This document shows, piece by piece, positions 42,714 to 56,789 of a DNA stretch of 64,000 nt. The notes beneath the pieces are model-generated. The model saw nothing but the letters and a program-made list of their open reading frames with translations, was not told the DNA's origin and ran no database searches. A program made the translations under genes and the position numbers. Source of the DNA: Lepraria neglecta. Lineage: Eukaryota > Ascomycota > Lecanoromycetes > Lecanorales > Stereocaulaceae. The DNA lies in the NCBI GenBank assembly GCA_033220425.1, contig CM065648.1:3720001-3784000 (forward strand), written 5' to 3'. Within the stretch, counting starts at the first letter, position 1. Each line of letters begins with the position of its first letter.

Positions 42714-45700
42714 TGTCACGGGCTGGCTATGCATACGCACACCTCATTGGGCCTAGCTTAGAGGCTTGCCGCCGCATGCCTATATAGATTCCTCGCGCGC
42801 CCATATGGCCTTCTTTCCTTAGCATTAGTATTTTATCCATATCACCTCATTGATAGCCACCGTTCTACCACCACTAGATCAGGCCGTGACATAATACTAA
42901 TGCTCCAAACAAGCCACCGGGGTGTATCTTCATATGCATCCCACTAGCTGCTATTTGGCCGGCAGCAACCACGGTGTTAATACCTAATAACACCACCAGG
43001 TCCGCCAGGACCACCCCAAGGGCACCTACCAACCCCTAGGCCCCTTAATACCTCAATACCTCAACCTGCCACCGAGTAATCCGGAAGCTCAATAGCTTTA
43101 TAGCACCAACCGCCGCCTTCCGAATTTGATCCTTACCTCCTACTACCAGCGCTTACCTCTTGCCAACGCCTACCTATAATATCTTATCAGCTCCGCCCTC
43201 AGCTACTACATCCCTAGTAGCTCAATTACTACTTCTACCTTCCTCCGGAAGTTGACCTCTTTACTGAGCCATCGACTTACTACTAGCTCCGCCTCTATTC
43301 CGCCTCCGCTCCGCCGTCCGCCCTTAGCTACTATACCCTTAGCAGCTTCACCAACTATCTGCCTTCAGGTGCTACATCCTCAGCAGCACCATCATACATC
43401 TGTAGCTCCACTCCGCTCCGCCCTCCGCCCTTAGCTACTATACCCTTAGTAGCTTCACCAACCATCCAACCATCCAACCATCCAACCACCCAACCATCCA
43501 ACCATCCAACCATCCAACTACCTACCGACCCTATTACCCAACGCCTTACCGCTAGATCGATCTCTTTACTGAGCCGTCGATTCAGATATCCTTCCGCTAC
43601 TCCTGACTACCGAATCCATTAAGATGTCGATATATACTGAATGCCTTGCCTCATTCGCCTCATGGCCGTATACCTCTCCTACCCCAGAAGATCTTGCAGA
43701 AGCTGGATTCAGCCATATGCCTACAGCCAGCCATGCAGATAACGTTGTCTGCCGGATATACAATACCCGCTTATACGATTGGGAACCAGAAGATGATCCT
43801 GAGATTGAGCATCTAATCTACTCAGAAAGCTGCCCAATGTTCCAAAAGAGACTACTAAAGTTGTCTTCGCGTATATCCCCGCTAAAGCCATCGCTAAAGC
43901 TATCGCCAAAGCCAGTGCCAAAAGATATCGGATTTCTAGATCTTTCGCTACAACATGACTTTCCTGATCTATGCCTTTTTCATGACATAAACGCCTTTTA
44001 TAACCGCATCGAGCAATCCCGATCACAATTCCTAGAAGCTGATATCCTAGCGCTTCTTCCCAAGTGCCTCCGCGGTGGAGCCCTCACCTGGTTCAACCAA
44101 TCAAGAAGTCATCAGGATCTATCTAAATGTATACAAGCCATGAAAGCTCAATTCCCGCAAGCAGCTCCGCAAATAGCTCCGCAACCAACTCCGCAACCAA
44201 TAGAATCAAGCTAAGCACCCGAATACCACTATTGCAAGCTCTGCAATGCCTCGTTCTCCTTAACCGCGCGCCTTATCCGACATACGCAGGAAAATACATG
44301 CAACAAGCCATCTTGCAGGCAATGCGAAAAGGTGTTTTCATCAAGAAATCAGCTGTATCAACATCTACGCGAGAAATGCCAAGGCCTGGTATATAGGCAC
44401 GCCTCATCTACCCAAACTCCATCTACGCTAGCGACTCCACCAGCTACGCCACCTCCGAGATATCGAATGATTTCGCCTCCACCGCCAGCTTATAAAGCCA
44501 TTAAGGATTACCTTACCGTCAAAGACCTTTATATAAGATATACACCTCTAAGAGCTACCAACAAGCATATACCTCCATATCTTAGGATGAGTGATTTATC
44601 TCGACTATTTGGACAACGTTCCACCACTACCAAATCCTCTACTACCAGATCTACTAATTCTACTAAAGTCGGCCGCCCTACCGAATTTCACTGTTCCACT
44701 TAATCTGGCTGTACCACCACCGCCAAATCTATGAGTTCCGCCACCGCTTCCGCGGCTTCTACTACCTCAATAAAGACGACTACCTCCGCTACCTCCGCTA
44801 TCCAACAAGCCAAAAGAGATAGCTATACATATGCAGGATCAGAAAAGATGTATATATCTAGCAGGTATCGCGGACGCTACCTTGCTAAAAAGGGGGATAG
44901 AAGCACCAAAACACCTAAAACACTAAAACCAAAAAATCCATTTTCTTCATTTCCTGGAACACCTCTCCGCCTGACGCCATACAAATCTATACCGCTATTA
45001 CAGAGATCTCGTTTGATGAGCTATCCTACGCCAGTACCTAGTTGACTGTTCCAGGCGAGCTCCGCCCCAAGGTTCCGCCATATGCAACCGCACCGCTATG
45101 TATCTGACCCCTGATGCCAACCGTCCCTCATCGCGCCGAAACACCGCTGATGACCACCTTATATACGCCGTCCTATGTGGTAGCAGATACCAGCTCTATA
45201 TAGCCCTATATCTGGCATGCCTGCCCCGAAGCAGCTTGCTTATCTATTCGATTTAACAAGCTAGCCTATTCTAGCTAAAGCACTGGCGCTAAGACTTATA
45301 AACGCCACCATTTAATAATTGCTATCACCGATTTTGAATGCTTATGCATTTTCATGCAATGCTATGCATCCTTGCCTTCTTTCAACCACCGGCCGCTATT
45401 CCACCGTAATAGCATATATCTTTTGATACCTGAGGCCGCCCTTCAGTCGCTGTATGCTATAGTTACCCCTAATGACCAGGCTTGGCATCTAAACGCCACC
45501 GTTTTCTGCTGTCGCAAGTTCAGTATTCGACATGCCCATTTCGCAATTCCTAGGATCAGCCACCACCTATACACCTAATTGGCTGAAATCTTTCACGAGC
45601 CTCCGCTAGCGCCAGGCCTGCGAAACCCTAATTGGCTGCAGGCATCGGGACGATGCCTAGTAGAAGGGGGGTAATGTCACGGGCTGGCCATGCATACGCA

Positions 45701-45852
45701 CACCTCATTGGGCCTAGCTCAGAGGCTTGCCGCCGCATGCCTATATAGATTCCTCGCGCGCCCATATGGCCTTCTTTCCTTAGCATTAGTATTTTATCCA
45801 TATCACCTCATTGATAGCCACCGTTCTACCACCACTAGATCAGGCCGTGACA
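42714..45852 (+). mobile_element. young LTR element, 3.1 kb, non-autonomous
   Basis: Two direct repeats of 178 bp, 42714-42891 and 45675-45852, begin TGTCACGGGCTGG and end AGGCCGTGACA, differing at about two sites, so insertion is recent. The 5-base target duplication CTCCG stands on both sides. A polypurine tract (AGAAGGGGGG) precedes the right repeat. The internal part has no reverse transcriptase or integrase, so it must have moved in trans. It carries a gag-like coding part from 43624: an N-terminal BIR-like domain (LASFASWPY and WEPEDDPEIEH), then a segment with LRGGALTWFNQS, then C2H2-like zinc fingers and a Pro-rich tail. Its coding region is interrupted a few times. Little RIP is seen, unlike its surroundings. 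Family-level placement within LTR elements is not possible without pol. Confidence 0.85.
43455..43522. repeat. CCAACCAT simple repeat
   Basis: Eight-base unit CCAACCAT repeated about eight times inside the LTR element, upstream of its gag-like frame. Confidence 0.85.
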
Positions 45853-48104
45853 CTCCGTAGTTACCTCCTTATAGTCGTCTTTAGATTTAATATCTAATAT
45901 ATATATATAGGTATAGGCAACGAAGTTGATAATAGTCTAGGCCTTGTCTTTTTAGATAATAGAACCCGATTATTAGGATTAGATAATCGTCCTGTAGTCG
46001 CGGTACTGGAATTCGGCCGCTTACGCCGTATAGGTAGTACGGTATAGGTTGGCTATCGCTACTTATATTATACTAACTATAATAATTAGTTATTATAAGA
46101 CCTATATACTAAGGTAAATATACTATTAATTTATCCTTCCGTCTACTAATTAGATTCTCTCTCGATTTTCGATATTTCTTACTAGTAGATTTAAACTTAT
46201 TAGTTATTATCTATTAGGGCGTCTAGGTAGGTTATCCGGTATACTAGCCATTCTACTCTATATATAAAGATATTCGGTTTCGTTGTTCCTATACTATCGG
46301 CTATTTCAGCTATATTTGATAAATACGCGTCTCTAATTCATTATTTACCGAGCTGCGTAGATAGTTCCTAGTATCTATATTCCCTTAAGGACCTCGTTTT
46401 ATTATATAGTTCTATATTATTTCCTTCTTTCTATATTAGCGTATTAAATATACGCGTAATATCGATAGGTAACTTACGGTCTTCTTTTAGATAATACTCG
46501 TATCGCTTTATAATATAGTATCGATTCTAGACGTCGACAGCCGCGTCTATTTACGCTGTACGGTTAATAGGTTATATCTATTATTATATACTAATTATAC
46601 TTATAATAGAGAAGCCTATCTTTTCCGTCTCCTAAATATAGAGTTATCTAATAGACCGAATATAGGAGTATAGGGAAGTTATACCCCTATAATAATAGCA
46701 GGTACTAGTCTCTCCGTAGGGCTGGTTATAGGGTTATTAGAAGATATTTCGATATCCTCGACGCTAGTTATCTTTAAAGAGACCTCTTCTTCGTATATTT
46801 TTTTAGAGATATCCTTACTAAGGTTACTATTATATCTTTAATATTTCCTAGGCTCTACTACTCCGTCGTCCCCTTTAGTACTTCTCTTAGGTTCTAGCTA
46901 CTTTTCTTTAATAGCCTTAATCTACTAATACGTTAATATATAGAATAAGTTACTTAGTTCGAATCGTACCTTTCGCTTGTTCGCTTTAGTCTCCTAGGCT
47001 TTTCTAGTAGCTACTAGTCGTTCTCCCTTTATCTTAGCTATTATTAGAAGATCTCTATTATCTATCTAATATATATAAGGGTCTTTACTAGTAACGAGGT
47101 AGTATAAGGTATTAAGGAGTATAATCTACGACGATATAGCTAGTTATAGGTAGCTGGACGGGCGAGGTTCTTAGGGGAAGAAGGCGAAGGTTTTTAGAAA
47201 GGGATAGGCTTCTTTAGCGTATTATTATCGTATTATTTTAATTAATATAATATTAATATAAAATCGAGTTAGCTTAAAGACTATTAACTAAGTTAGATAG
47301 AAACTTAGCTGAGTTAGATAAAAGTCTATCCGAGTTAAACAAAAATTTCCTACCTTTTCGAACAGGTTACTACTAGGACTATATCTCTAGCTATAGTTCT
47401 CCTATATATAACGAATATTACCGTTTCTTCTATATCCTCAACGAGTATACGCCGCCTCCGCCCTATTAGCCCGGGACCTCAAGACCTTAGATACTACCTA
47501 CTCGAGTATCTATCGATAAATATATACGGAGTCGGATTTACTAGATTCGTATTAATAATATATACTTTACCGCCGGCTCTTAAGTTATATAGGTAGGATA
47601 TAGAGTTATATTATTAGCTTAACCGATTGAATTAGTTCTTCGACTTGGTTAATAATAATTAGATACCTCCTTCTATTTATAATACGTCCTATAAAGAGAA
47701 TCTCTACTAGCGGATATATATTAAGTTAGTAGAACTATATCCTCTATAGCGGTAACAGCGTTTAGATTTATTAGAGAAGACGAATCTAGGTTAGGAAAAG
47801 CGGCGGGTAGTATTAGCTAGGTCTTTATAGCGGGATTCTAGGATATAAATATTATATTAGTAATATTAAGTTAAATAGTATAGTTTCTCTAGTCTCTAAT
47901 TTGAATAACGGGGTCTACTATTTATAATATTTAAACTAGTCCTTAAATTTACTACTAGTAATACCTATAAGTTGATTCTATTATATTATACCTACTCTTA
48001 CTAAGAGCTTTCTATCTACCTATCTAGATAATAATTAAATCAAGATCCCTTTACCTTATCCAGAAATATACTATACTCGTATACCTTCTATCTTTGCTAT
48101 CACT
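45853..48104. repeat. strongly RIP-mutated DNA, origin unreadable
   Basis: Continuation of the unreadable block left of the LTR element. Very high TA, almost no CA or TG. Near 47270-47350 are repeated CGAGTTAG/GAGTTAGAT motifs. No coding domain can be recognised. Confidence 0.6.
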
Positions 48105-49278
48105 ACCGAATAACCCGCCTATAGTATTAAATTCTATAGTACTTTATCTAGTTCGTATCTATATTTATACTTCTAGAGGTATAGGTAAGGGTAATACCGG
48201 TTTTAAGAACGTAGTTCGTAGGGGGAATAAAGTGATAATAGTTATCTCCTTGGTATATCTACACGAATAATTCATCTTGTTTCCCGGAAGGTAAGGCTAA
48301 GCTACGCTATAGTCATTTATTAGGATAATATCTTTTAAACTACTAGAGCAAGGTTAGTATAAAGCCAAGGCGAAATAGCGGAAGAGCTATAGACCTACTA
48401 TCGCCAGAATATATATAGTAGTAGATAGCTTGGTAATTATAGATAGTTGTTGCGGTCTTCCGACGATATCCTCCCTTAGTTTAACAATTAAATCCTTTAA
48501 TATAATCAACTTCGGACTATTATTAATAAAATATTCGATATAATAGATATAGATACTAGCTAGCGGGTATTTAGTCTAGTCTTCTCTTAGATTAGCTAAC
48601 TCTATAAAGTTCGTGTAACCCTCGCCGCCGTTATATAAATCCCCCCCTTCGAGCTTATCCGTATATAGAGATAGGTTATCAAGCCGAGCGAATCCTAGAA
48701 GGCTTAGAACTATAGTAGCGGCGCGTAGTTTATATATATATTTAAAGTGGTTAGTAGTCGTTAGCGCAGGTATCTCCTTGCTAGCCTTGCGAGTAATTAC
48801 GTATTATCTAGTATATTTTACTTTCGCTTCGTCTTAGATCCTTTAATCCTTAGTACGAAGAGCTATATTTTATACTAGCGAAGGCGGGTATATAATATAA
48901 CAAATCTCGTAGGGAGGTAGTCATACCAGATTAGTAGTCCTAGAGATATCTTGAGTATATAGCGTCCGCTTTATATTGATTATCTTCGTCTACTATTATA
49001 ACTAATTGCCTACTACTTTCGCTAGCACGATAGTAAGAATAATACCTAACTTCGCTACGCTAATATTCCGGGTAGCGCTATTCTTAATATATAGATAACT
49101 AATATTCCATTTATAAGCCGATAGATATATATCGTAATAACTCCGTAGCTTTAATCTCTCTAGTAAGAGATACTTATTATAATAAGGCGACGTTTCGAAT
49201 TATTAGATAATTTTGTATATATAGATTTCGATCTAGATAGAGTCGGACGTTAGTATTGCCTAAGTCGAATATCTATAT

Positions 49279-52200
49279 TGTAAGGTATACTCCCCGTTAG
49301 CGGGCCGTTATCGTTCCGTGAGATAGACTCCTCGCTAGCGGACCGTTACTGCGCTCTAGGAACTGCGTCCCGCTAGCGCTACGATATTGGACTGCGGCTC
49401 AGCTTCTCGCTATTGCTATACTACTATATATAAAGGTATTCAAAGACGTGAAGTGGTTATATTACTGGCACAGTATAGGTAATTCTATATTAGAACTAAT
49501 TACTAAGGATCCTTAGGAAAGAAGTGGGTAGACCGCTCCTTAAGCTTCTCTCTACGGGTAATATATAGCCGCTATCAGGCAGCTAACGCACTACTAAGAG
49601 CCTAGCTCCTGACGTCTACCAAGTCGGTCGAATATTATCCCGACCTACTCCGGCGCTCCGCGTACTAGGAGATATCGGAACAACTTTACTAACAAGATAG
49701 ACCCTTCTAATATAATAGTTAGCATTATAATTATCTCCCCCCTTAAGTACTAGCCCTCTAGTGCAAAGCTACAGCGGCGCGCCTTCGCGGCGTGCACGTA
49801 GCAGAGAGGCTTGATAGTTAGTAGGTAGAGCTTATTAAAAACCTTCCAAAACCCAATGGGAAAAAGGAGGGAAAAAGAGTCCCTACTTTATATAGCTCCG
49901 AGATGACGCGAGTATATCTACTATCGAAATGACGAAATTGCGAGGTGAATTTGTTTTGAAGTGAATCTCACGTAGTACTGGCTAACCGCTGTCACCATGT
50001 TAAAACCCTGCGGATTCCCCTTTCACTTTCTTCTTTTATAACTCCTACTACTTATAGTACGCACCCTATAATCTAATATTCCTTTAGTAGGTATAGAATC
50101 TGATTAATAATAGATTATCTCGTTATAACGACTCTCGATTCCCGAGTAAGTAGAGCTATCGCGGAGTCGCTATAAAATAATATTAATAGTTTAATAGTCA
50201 ATAATAGTAGTAGTAGTAGAAGTAAGTATAATTTAATACGCAAGAGCTCCGTTGTCGGGGCGCTACTAATATTCGCAGTAGCAGACCTTCCGTATAGGCC
50301 GTGCCTTCGGGTATAAGTCTAGTACTACTATAGGCTGGTACCTCCTTATACTCAGTGTAAGGGGGTACGATATAGAGTGAACCGTTGTGTTATGGTATAG
50401 GTATTACTTAATATTCTATTTGCGTCCCGCTAATATTAAAGATACTACTAGAGTTTAGGATAGAGGTCCGGGCACTCGCTACTAAGTCAGCTGGTAGTAT
50501 AGCGGCGGTAGGCGTGTCACGCCCGTTAGTCTAGCGTATTAGGGACCTGCTTCGGCAGGTTACCTAGTAGCGTAAGGACTATAGTATAACCCCCGCCACG
50601 TCGGGCAATCGGTCGGCTCGGTAGGTAGCTAACCTAGAGAGGAGGGTACAGGTATTAGTAAGATATCCGAATCTATAAGTTAACTCCGCTAACTCGCCGC
50701 AGGAGGTAAGCTATATTCTATTCTTTCCTTCTCTATCCTTCTATTATACTACTTTCCTTAACTCCGCTTATATACCTTATACGCTATATATATACCGACT
50801 GATTTTTTCTAGGCTAAGGTAGAAGGGTTATATATTATAAGTATAGAGGTAAGTATAGCGGAGGAGGAGAGTAATAAGGAAGAAGAGGAAGAGGAAGAGG
50901 AATAGAAGGGGTTTAGGGAAAGTAGGGAGGATAATAAAGAGGAGGTAGAGGAAGAAGAGGAGGTAGAGGAAGAAGAAGAGGTAGAGGAAGAGGTAAGCTC
51001 CAGCGTACCGTATACTACGGCTATATACTAAGTTATATAGCTACCTGCAAGCTAACCTCGGAGCGATATTATTCGGGGTACTATAGTAGAGGAGCGGGAG
51101 GAGAGGAGGATAGAGGAGAGGAGGGTAGTAAGGAGGGAGAAGAGAAAAGAGAGGCGGAGAGCTATAAAAGCAGCTAAGAGGGTAAGCGATATCGCTCCGC
51201 CACTACCGCTTATACTAACTTTCCAGGCTCGGTCCTCTTAGATTATATCTAATTAAGATGACTTTCTCCTACGCTTCCTTCCGTGTCCCGTATACTTATC
51301 GTACTTACTAATAGTATCTCCCCCCTTAGGGAACCGTCCCTAGCTTCCTAATGAATTTCGGGGTTATAACCGTATCCCGCAAAAACCAAGATGTCATCCA
51401 AATATACTATATATATTATATTAACTAGGCCTATAAAGGCCCGATTAATATACGTTTAGAAAGTAGTAGGGGTATTCGCTAACCTAAATAGTATAATAAG
51501 ATATTCAAAGTGACCGTAACGCGTGCGGAACGCTATCTTCTATTTATTACTACGCTGAATTCGGATATAGTAATATATATCCTTAAGGTCTAACTTCGAG
51601 AATATTTTGGTACCGCTTAAGCGGTCCAGTATCTCCGTGATTAGGGGTAATAGGTGCCGATTCTTGATCGTTACCGTATTCAACCCTTAATAATCTACGC
51701 AAAGATATAGCCCCCTATCCTTCTTCGGTACGAAAAGTATAGGTACTCCTACCGGCAAAACGGAGTAGCGAATCTACTTCTTTCCTAGTATATTATCAAG
51801 GTACCGCCGAAGCTCCGTTAGCTCTATTCTTAATAGAGTATAGATAGGACTATAAGGTAGCTCCCTACCGTCTAACTTAATAGTATAGTCTCCCTGCTTT
51901 TATTTAGGCAAGATCCCTACTTTCTTACTTAAGAAGATATCTTTATACTCCCGTAATTCAGGAGGAAGGGTTATATCGAACTCGTTAGTCCGAGGTCGCT
52001 CCGCTATTACGGCGCCAGCGTAAACTATAGCGAATACTTTCTATTCCTGTTGCAAAACTTTACTAAATTCGGTCGGTCTATCTAGCTATATCAGCCTAGG
52101 ATTTATTTAGTACCGCTATTAGCGCGCTAGCGTATCAACTATAATACCTAACTTATAAAGCGCTGGCATCCCGATTATTAAGTCGGGACCCTCCTAGTCT

Positions 52201-54080
52201 ACGGTATAGAACAAGGAACTATATTCCTTTTCTTACCCCTAGTTATTAGTAGCTATATAGCTTAACTGAAACGCCCTATAACAAAAAGTGCCTTGCCCGC
52301 TTAGTTATACCGGCGTCGGCAAGATAGCGCGCTCTAGCTATAATTATATTACACCACGAACTGCTAAGAGACCAAGCTAGTTATTGCCCTAGGGTTAACC
52401 AGCCCCTTAAAGGGCTGTCGACTACCTAGGAGGATTACTTATCCCTTAAGGTAAAGAGGCTCTAAAGCTTCTATTCGTCGGTCTTTCCCTATATACTCAA
52501 TAGCGGCGGGGTACTATCTTTCTCTAACTACACCGAATTAGTAGGAGTAAAGCTTAGATTATCCCTATAGGGACATTCTAGCTTCTAATACCCCGTCTTA
52601 CTATAATAATAATTATTATTATTATAGTATTCAGGGTTAGCCTTAGATACTGGATAAGACTTAGAATTTCGTCTCTTCTTATTACCTCGCTGATATCCCG
52701 CTAGCTCTCTACTAGCAGACTTAGTTAGAGTACTAAACACCTATTCTTCTAAAGGCCTACCCTTACTACTAGACCTAGATATTAATAAATAACGCTTAAG
52801 GTTCTTTTCCTATATAATCGTAAGTACTAAGAGACTATTACGCGTCGTCGGGACGCTGCCGGTACTTAGGATTTTAGACTTTAACTCAGGGCGGAGTTTA
52901 GTTAAAAAGCTATTTACCCGGAACTCTTCCGATAGGGGAGTAATACGGCTTTCTAGTTCTTCTAGGTAAGCTTTAAAGACGGAAACCTTCTATCCCTACT
53001 ATTACTTAGCGCTATTTAAGCGCTTATAGGTAAGTAGTTAGCGATTTACTAGGTCTACTACTAAATCTAAGAGTAACTAAGAAAAGTTCTTAAAAGAATA
53101 ATTATCTAGCTATTCCTTCCGAAAGTATTAGCGCTACTACGTCGCTATATCCCCTTCTAGGGACTATATATAGTAGAGGATCTTCGCCCTATCGGTAGTA
53201 AAATATTTAGGACTTAGGAGGAATTTGATTTCGGCGTCAGCGAACTAGTATATATACTCTCCTTCGCTGTTCCCGTAATAGAGTTATATCTTTTTAGGGC
53301 GTATTATCTTTACCGCTAGTAAGACTAATAGCGTATCGCTATTACTAAGCCTATTAAAGTCTTCTATATCGGCGTTAGCTCCTAGTCGAAGCTCTGCGTT
53401 CCGAGCTTCTAACTCCTAGACGCGTTTTTCTTCTAATAAGCGTTAGTTTTCTACCTTAAGTTAGGTAATCCTCTACTAGAGTACCGGAGATAAAAGGTTC
53501 GAGTCCGAGGACTCCGCTGCCGGCGCGTTATCGGGGCGTATAGTTTCTATTTCTAGTTCTTCTAAAAGGCGCGGTTATCTTACTATAATATCCTACTCCG
53601 GGCCTTTAGCCTTAAAGGTTAGAGTGATTAGAACTATAAGGTATACTCCCCGTTAGCGGGCTATTATCGTTCTATAAGATAGACTCCTCGCTAGCGGACC
53701 GTTACTGCGCTCTAGGAACTGCGTCCCGCTAGCGCTACAATATTAGACTACGGCTTAGCTTCTCGCTATTACTATACTACTATATATAAAGGTATTTAAA
53801 GATATAAAGTGGTTATATTACTAGTATAGTATAGGTAATTCTATATTAGAACTAATTACTAAGGATCCTTAGGAAAGAAGTAGGTAGACCGCTCCTTAAG
53901 CTTCTCTCTGCAGGTAACGTATAGCTACTATTAGGCAGCTAACGCACTACTAAGAGCCTAGCTCCTAACGTCTACCAAGTCGGTCGAATATTATCCCGAC
54001 CTACTCCGGCGCTCCGCGCACTAGGAGATATCGGAACAACTTCACTAACAAGATAGACCCTTCTAACATAATAGTTGGTA
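49279..54080 (-). mobile_element. Ty3/gypsy LTR retrotransposon fossil
   Basis: Direct repeats of 446 bp at 49279-49724 and 53635-54080 are the LTRs; read on the minus strand they start TG and end CA or its RIP form. A C-rich tract just inside the left LTR is the minus-strand polypurine tract, so the element reads right to left. Minus-strand protein likeness at about 51350-51850 is a Ty3/gypsy reverse transcriptase. The gag/protease side would be at about 52200-53600. At 4.8 kb it is short and lacks recognisable RNase H or integrase. It is old: strongly RIP-mutated, with many breaks and LTRs differing at many transition sites. It sits inside the large repeat copy 1. Confidence 0.85.
50850..51180. 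repeat. purine-rich GGA/GAA tract
   Basis: Long runs of GGA, GAA and GAG on the plus strand, broken by few pyrimidines, within the gypsy fossil. It could be a low-complexity acidic coding stretch or simple-sequence expansion; RIP does not easily affect such tracts since they contain no CpA. Confidence 0.6.
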
Positions 54081-54990
54081 TTATATATATTGTTCGAGTC
54101 GACTAGAGTCCTTGATAGAAGTAATAATTTAGTTTAGATATCCCTAAACTAGAATCTCGCCTATAGATAGCTCCCCCCTATTAGAAAGCCTACTATCTTA
54201 TCTAAGCCGCGTAGTATAGCTAATAAATAAACGGTACAATCTTCTTTATTTTGCCGTTAGGGGCTATAATAGATAATAACCTACGGAGGTTTCGTGTATT
54301 CTATATAGACCGGTTTCCCTTCTATAGCTAAAACAATAACTCTATATACTACTACGTTTTCTGAGACTATTACGGATAGTCCTCTACCTTAGTTATATTA
54401 ATACTAGGGTAGTATTTAGTAGTAAGTAAATAGTAAGGTAGAGGTTGAAGCACTTATATCCTATCGCGATCCTCCTATTCTAATACCTCTAGATCTTTCG
54501 TAGCTACTCTAGCTACTACTACCCTACCTATCTCGATATTATATAACTTCGGAACCCTACTATTATAGGCCTTACTAACCTTTAATACCTTCTCCTCGTC
54601 CTCTTCTATAGTATCCCCTTTCTCCTCTTACTCCTTCTCTTCCTAATTACTAGTATAGCTACTATTATTTATATCGGAATAGATAAGTATAGGATTATTT
54701 AGAGGCCGGGTAGAAAATACTAGTAGGCTTACTTAATTAAGAGGGAGAATTTATAAGGCTTTAGGGCGGGGAATTTAGTAGGAGAGGTAGTAGAGTCTTC
54801 GTATAGAGGATTCTATATATTATAGGTTATATTCTTAGATTATACTATAAGAGAAGAATATCTAGCCCGGTAAGGTTATATAGAGGTATAATAGGGATAG
54901 TAATAATAGGAAGAATAAAATACGAAGAAGTAGAGGCCCTTCGCTAAGTTAGAACGAAGAAGAATACTAGAGTATATAATTTAGTAGTAT

Positions 54991-56789
54991 CGGCGTACCG
55001 TAATTAACTAGGTTTACTAATATACCGCGGAAACGGACGTGAGGTATATCTATTATTTAATATTTCACGTAGGCCCGCCGTTTTACTAGAGTATAGTTAG
55101 TAGGAGTACGATCGAAGTAAAGTATAAGATATATACCTCGTAGACGCGTCTTAATATAAAACGAGATAGGATTCTCGCCTATATTATATATCTATAAGGT
55201 AGCCGCCTTGAATTTACAGGCGTAATTAACTTTAATATCGTTTTTGCTAATATAATAAAGAATTTAGTTAGTTAAGCTATTATAGATACTATCCTCGTGT
55301 AAAACCTCTTTAAATATTCTAAATTCGATCTCGTCTAATATAATACTAGCTAGAGGTTTTTTCTCCTTAATAATATCGGAGGCGAAGAAAAGCGTATTCG
55401 CTATTATCTCTATCGACCGGATATAGAATCCTATTTTACTAAAGGTAAGCGGACGCGCTATATATAGAGTACTATCCGTAGAGAGAGACGGTATAGTACG
55501 CCTTCTATAATTACGATAGTGATTATAGATATTATTAATCTTTCTAGCTATATCTAATTTATAACTCTCTAGCTAGGGTTAGGGGATTCTAGGTATAAAA
55601 ACGGAGGGAAATACTATTTCTAACTGCTATAAAGCCTCGCCGAGTTTGGCCTAGTTCTCTAGTATCCCTAGAGACGTACTAACGATATATCTCCTTTCTA
55701 TCTCTTTCTTTAATACTACTCTAATCTCCTTATAGTAGGCCTATTTAACTATAAGGCTACGTAAAATAACCGAGACCGTCTAATTCCCGAGGTTAGTATT
55801 TTCGTAGAATTCGGTAGAAGGTAAAGAGGCTAGAGAGGAGAGGAAAATATCGGCGGCGATAGCTACGGGCTCGTACTAGTATTCTATAGCGGGTATATAT
55901 ATAAGATATAGAGTATTAATCGATATATTAGTAGTAAGAGAAAGGAGTATAGGAAAGGATTAAAAGGTCGATATATAATATATAAAGAATAATTCCGTAC
56001 TAAGCCTATAGTAATTAGTATATAATAAGCGATATCTAACTCGAACGCCAAGTATATCAAGCGCTATTCGACTCGGATATCGAGAGTTATCTAACTCGAA
56101 TACTATCTAATACTTAATATTATTCGACGCGTAGGCTATTCCCTATATAGTATCTATATTAAGTATAGGTATAACTACTTAACTTTCGAGTAGGTTTCTC
56201 CCTTTATTTAATAATAGTCTTAGTTAAAAGAGTCTATATTAATAGAAGGGTATTATAAGGAAGATTATAACTTAAGATAATACGTTATAAAGGAGTATAG
56301 TAGCGTATATAGTTCGTATTAAATACGATTATAATCTAGCAAGCTAGGGCTATTAATTATATTCCCTTTTACCTATAGCTTGTATTTAGTATATAAGTAT
56401 ATAGTATATCTAGATTTTAGTGGCGGATATTCAAGGAAGACTATAGCGCGAAATATCTACTAAAGATAGGAGAAAACAAAGGGGAATAGCTAGTAATCTA
56501 AGTACTTTCAAGTCTTCCCGAACTAGTATAGATTAGATTTAATATTACTATAGAAGGGTAATAAGAGTCTTATATCTATCTTATACGAAGTTAAAGTACT
56601 ACTAAGTAGAAGAAAAGAAACCCGTAAAAGCGCGCTATTACTTAGCTAGAAATATCTAGCTTATTTATACGCCTATTGCCTTGTTATATTATCTCTACTC
56701 TATTTAGATAATACCTTCTAATCTACTCTATATTCATTATCTATAATAAAGTAGTAGTTATATATCTTTAGATTTCGCTAAGATAACCG
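54991..56789. repeat. strongly RIP-mutated DNA between repeat copies
   Basis: About 1.8 kb without readable genes. A short match to about 60430-60490 (AATAATAGGA..GAATAAAATA) suggests it is also repeat-derived. Motifs of the form CTAACTCGAA lie at 56035-56100. Confidence 0.5.

Larger units (their letters stand above)
48105..54990. repeat. unclassified large repeat, copy 1 (split by an LTR element)
   Basis: Bases 48105-49278 and 54090-54990 are one repeat interrupted by the Ty3/gypsy fossil. They match 56790-58690 and 58690-59450 in the same order: for example CTAGCGTAGGTATCTCCTTG near 48770 and 57440, and GCCGTTAGGGGCTATAATAG near 54253 and 58834. Both copies are heavily RIP-mutated. I could not recognise an encoded protein on either strand. 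Confidence 0.7.

Noticed and set aside
49279-54080. A 5-base target duplication (TATAT) around the gypsy fossil
   Set aside because: The left flank reads TATAT and the right flank TTATA; in TA-rich RIP-mutated DNA this is not convincing.
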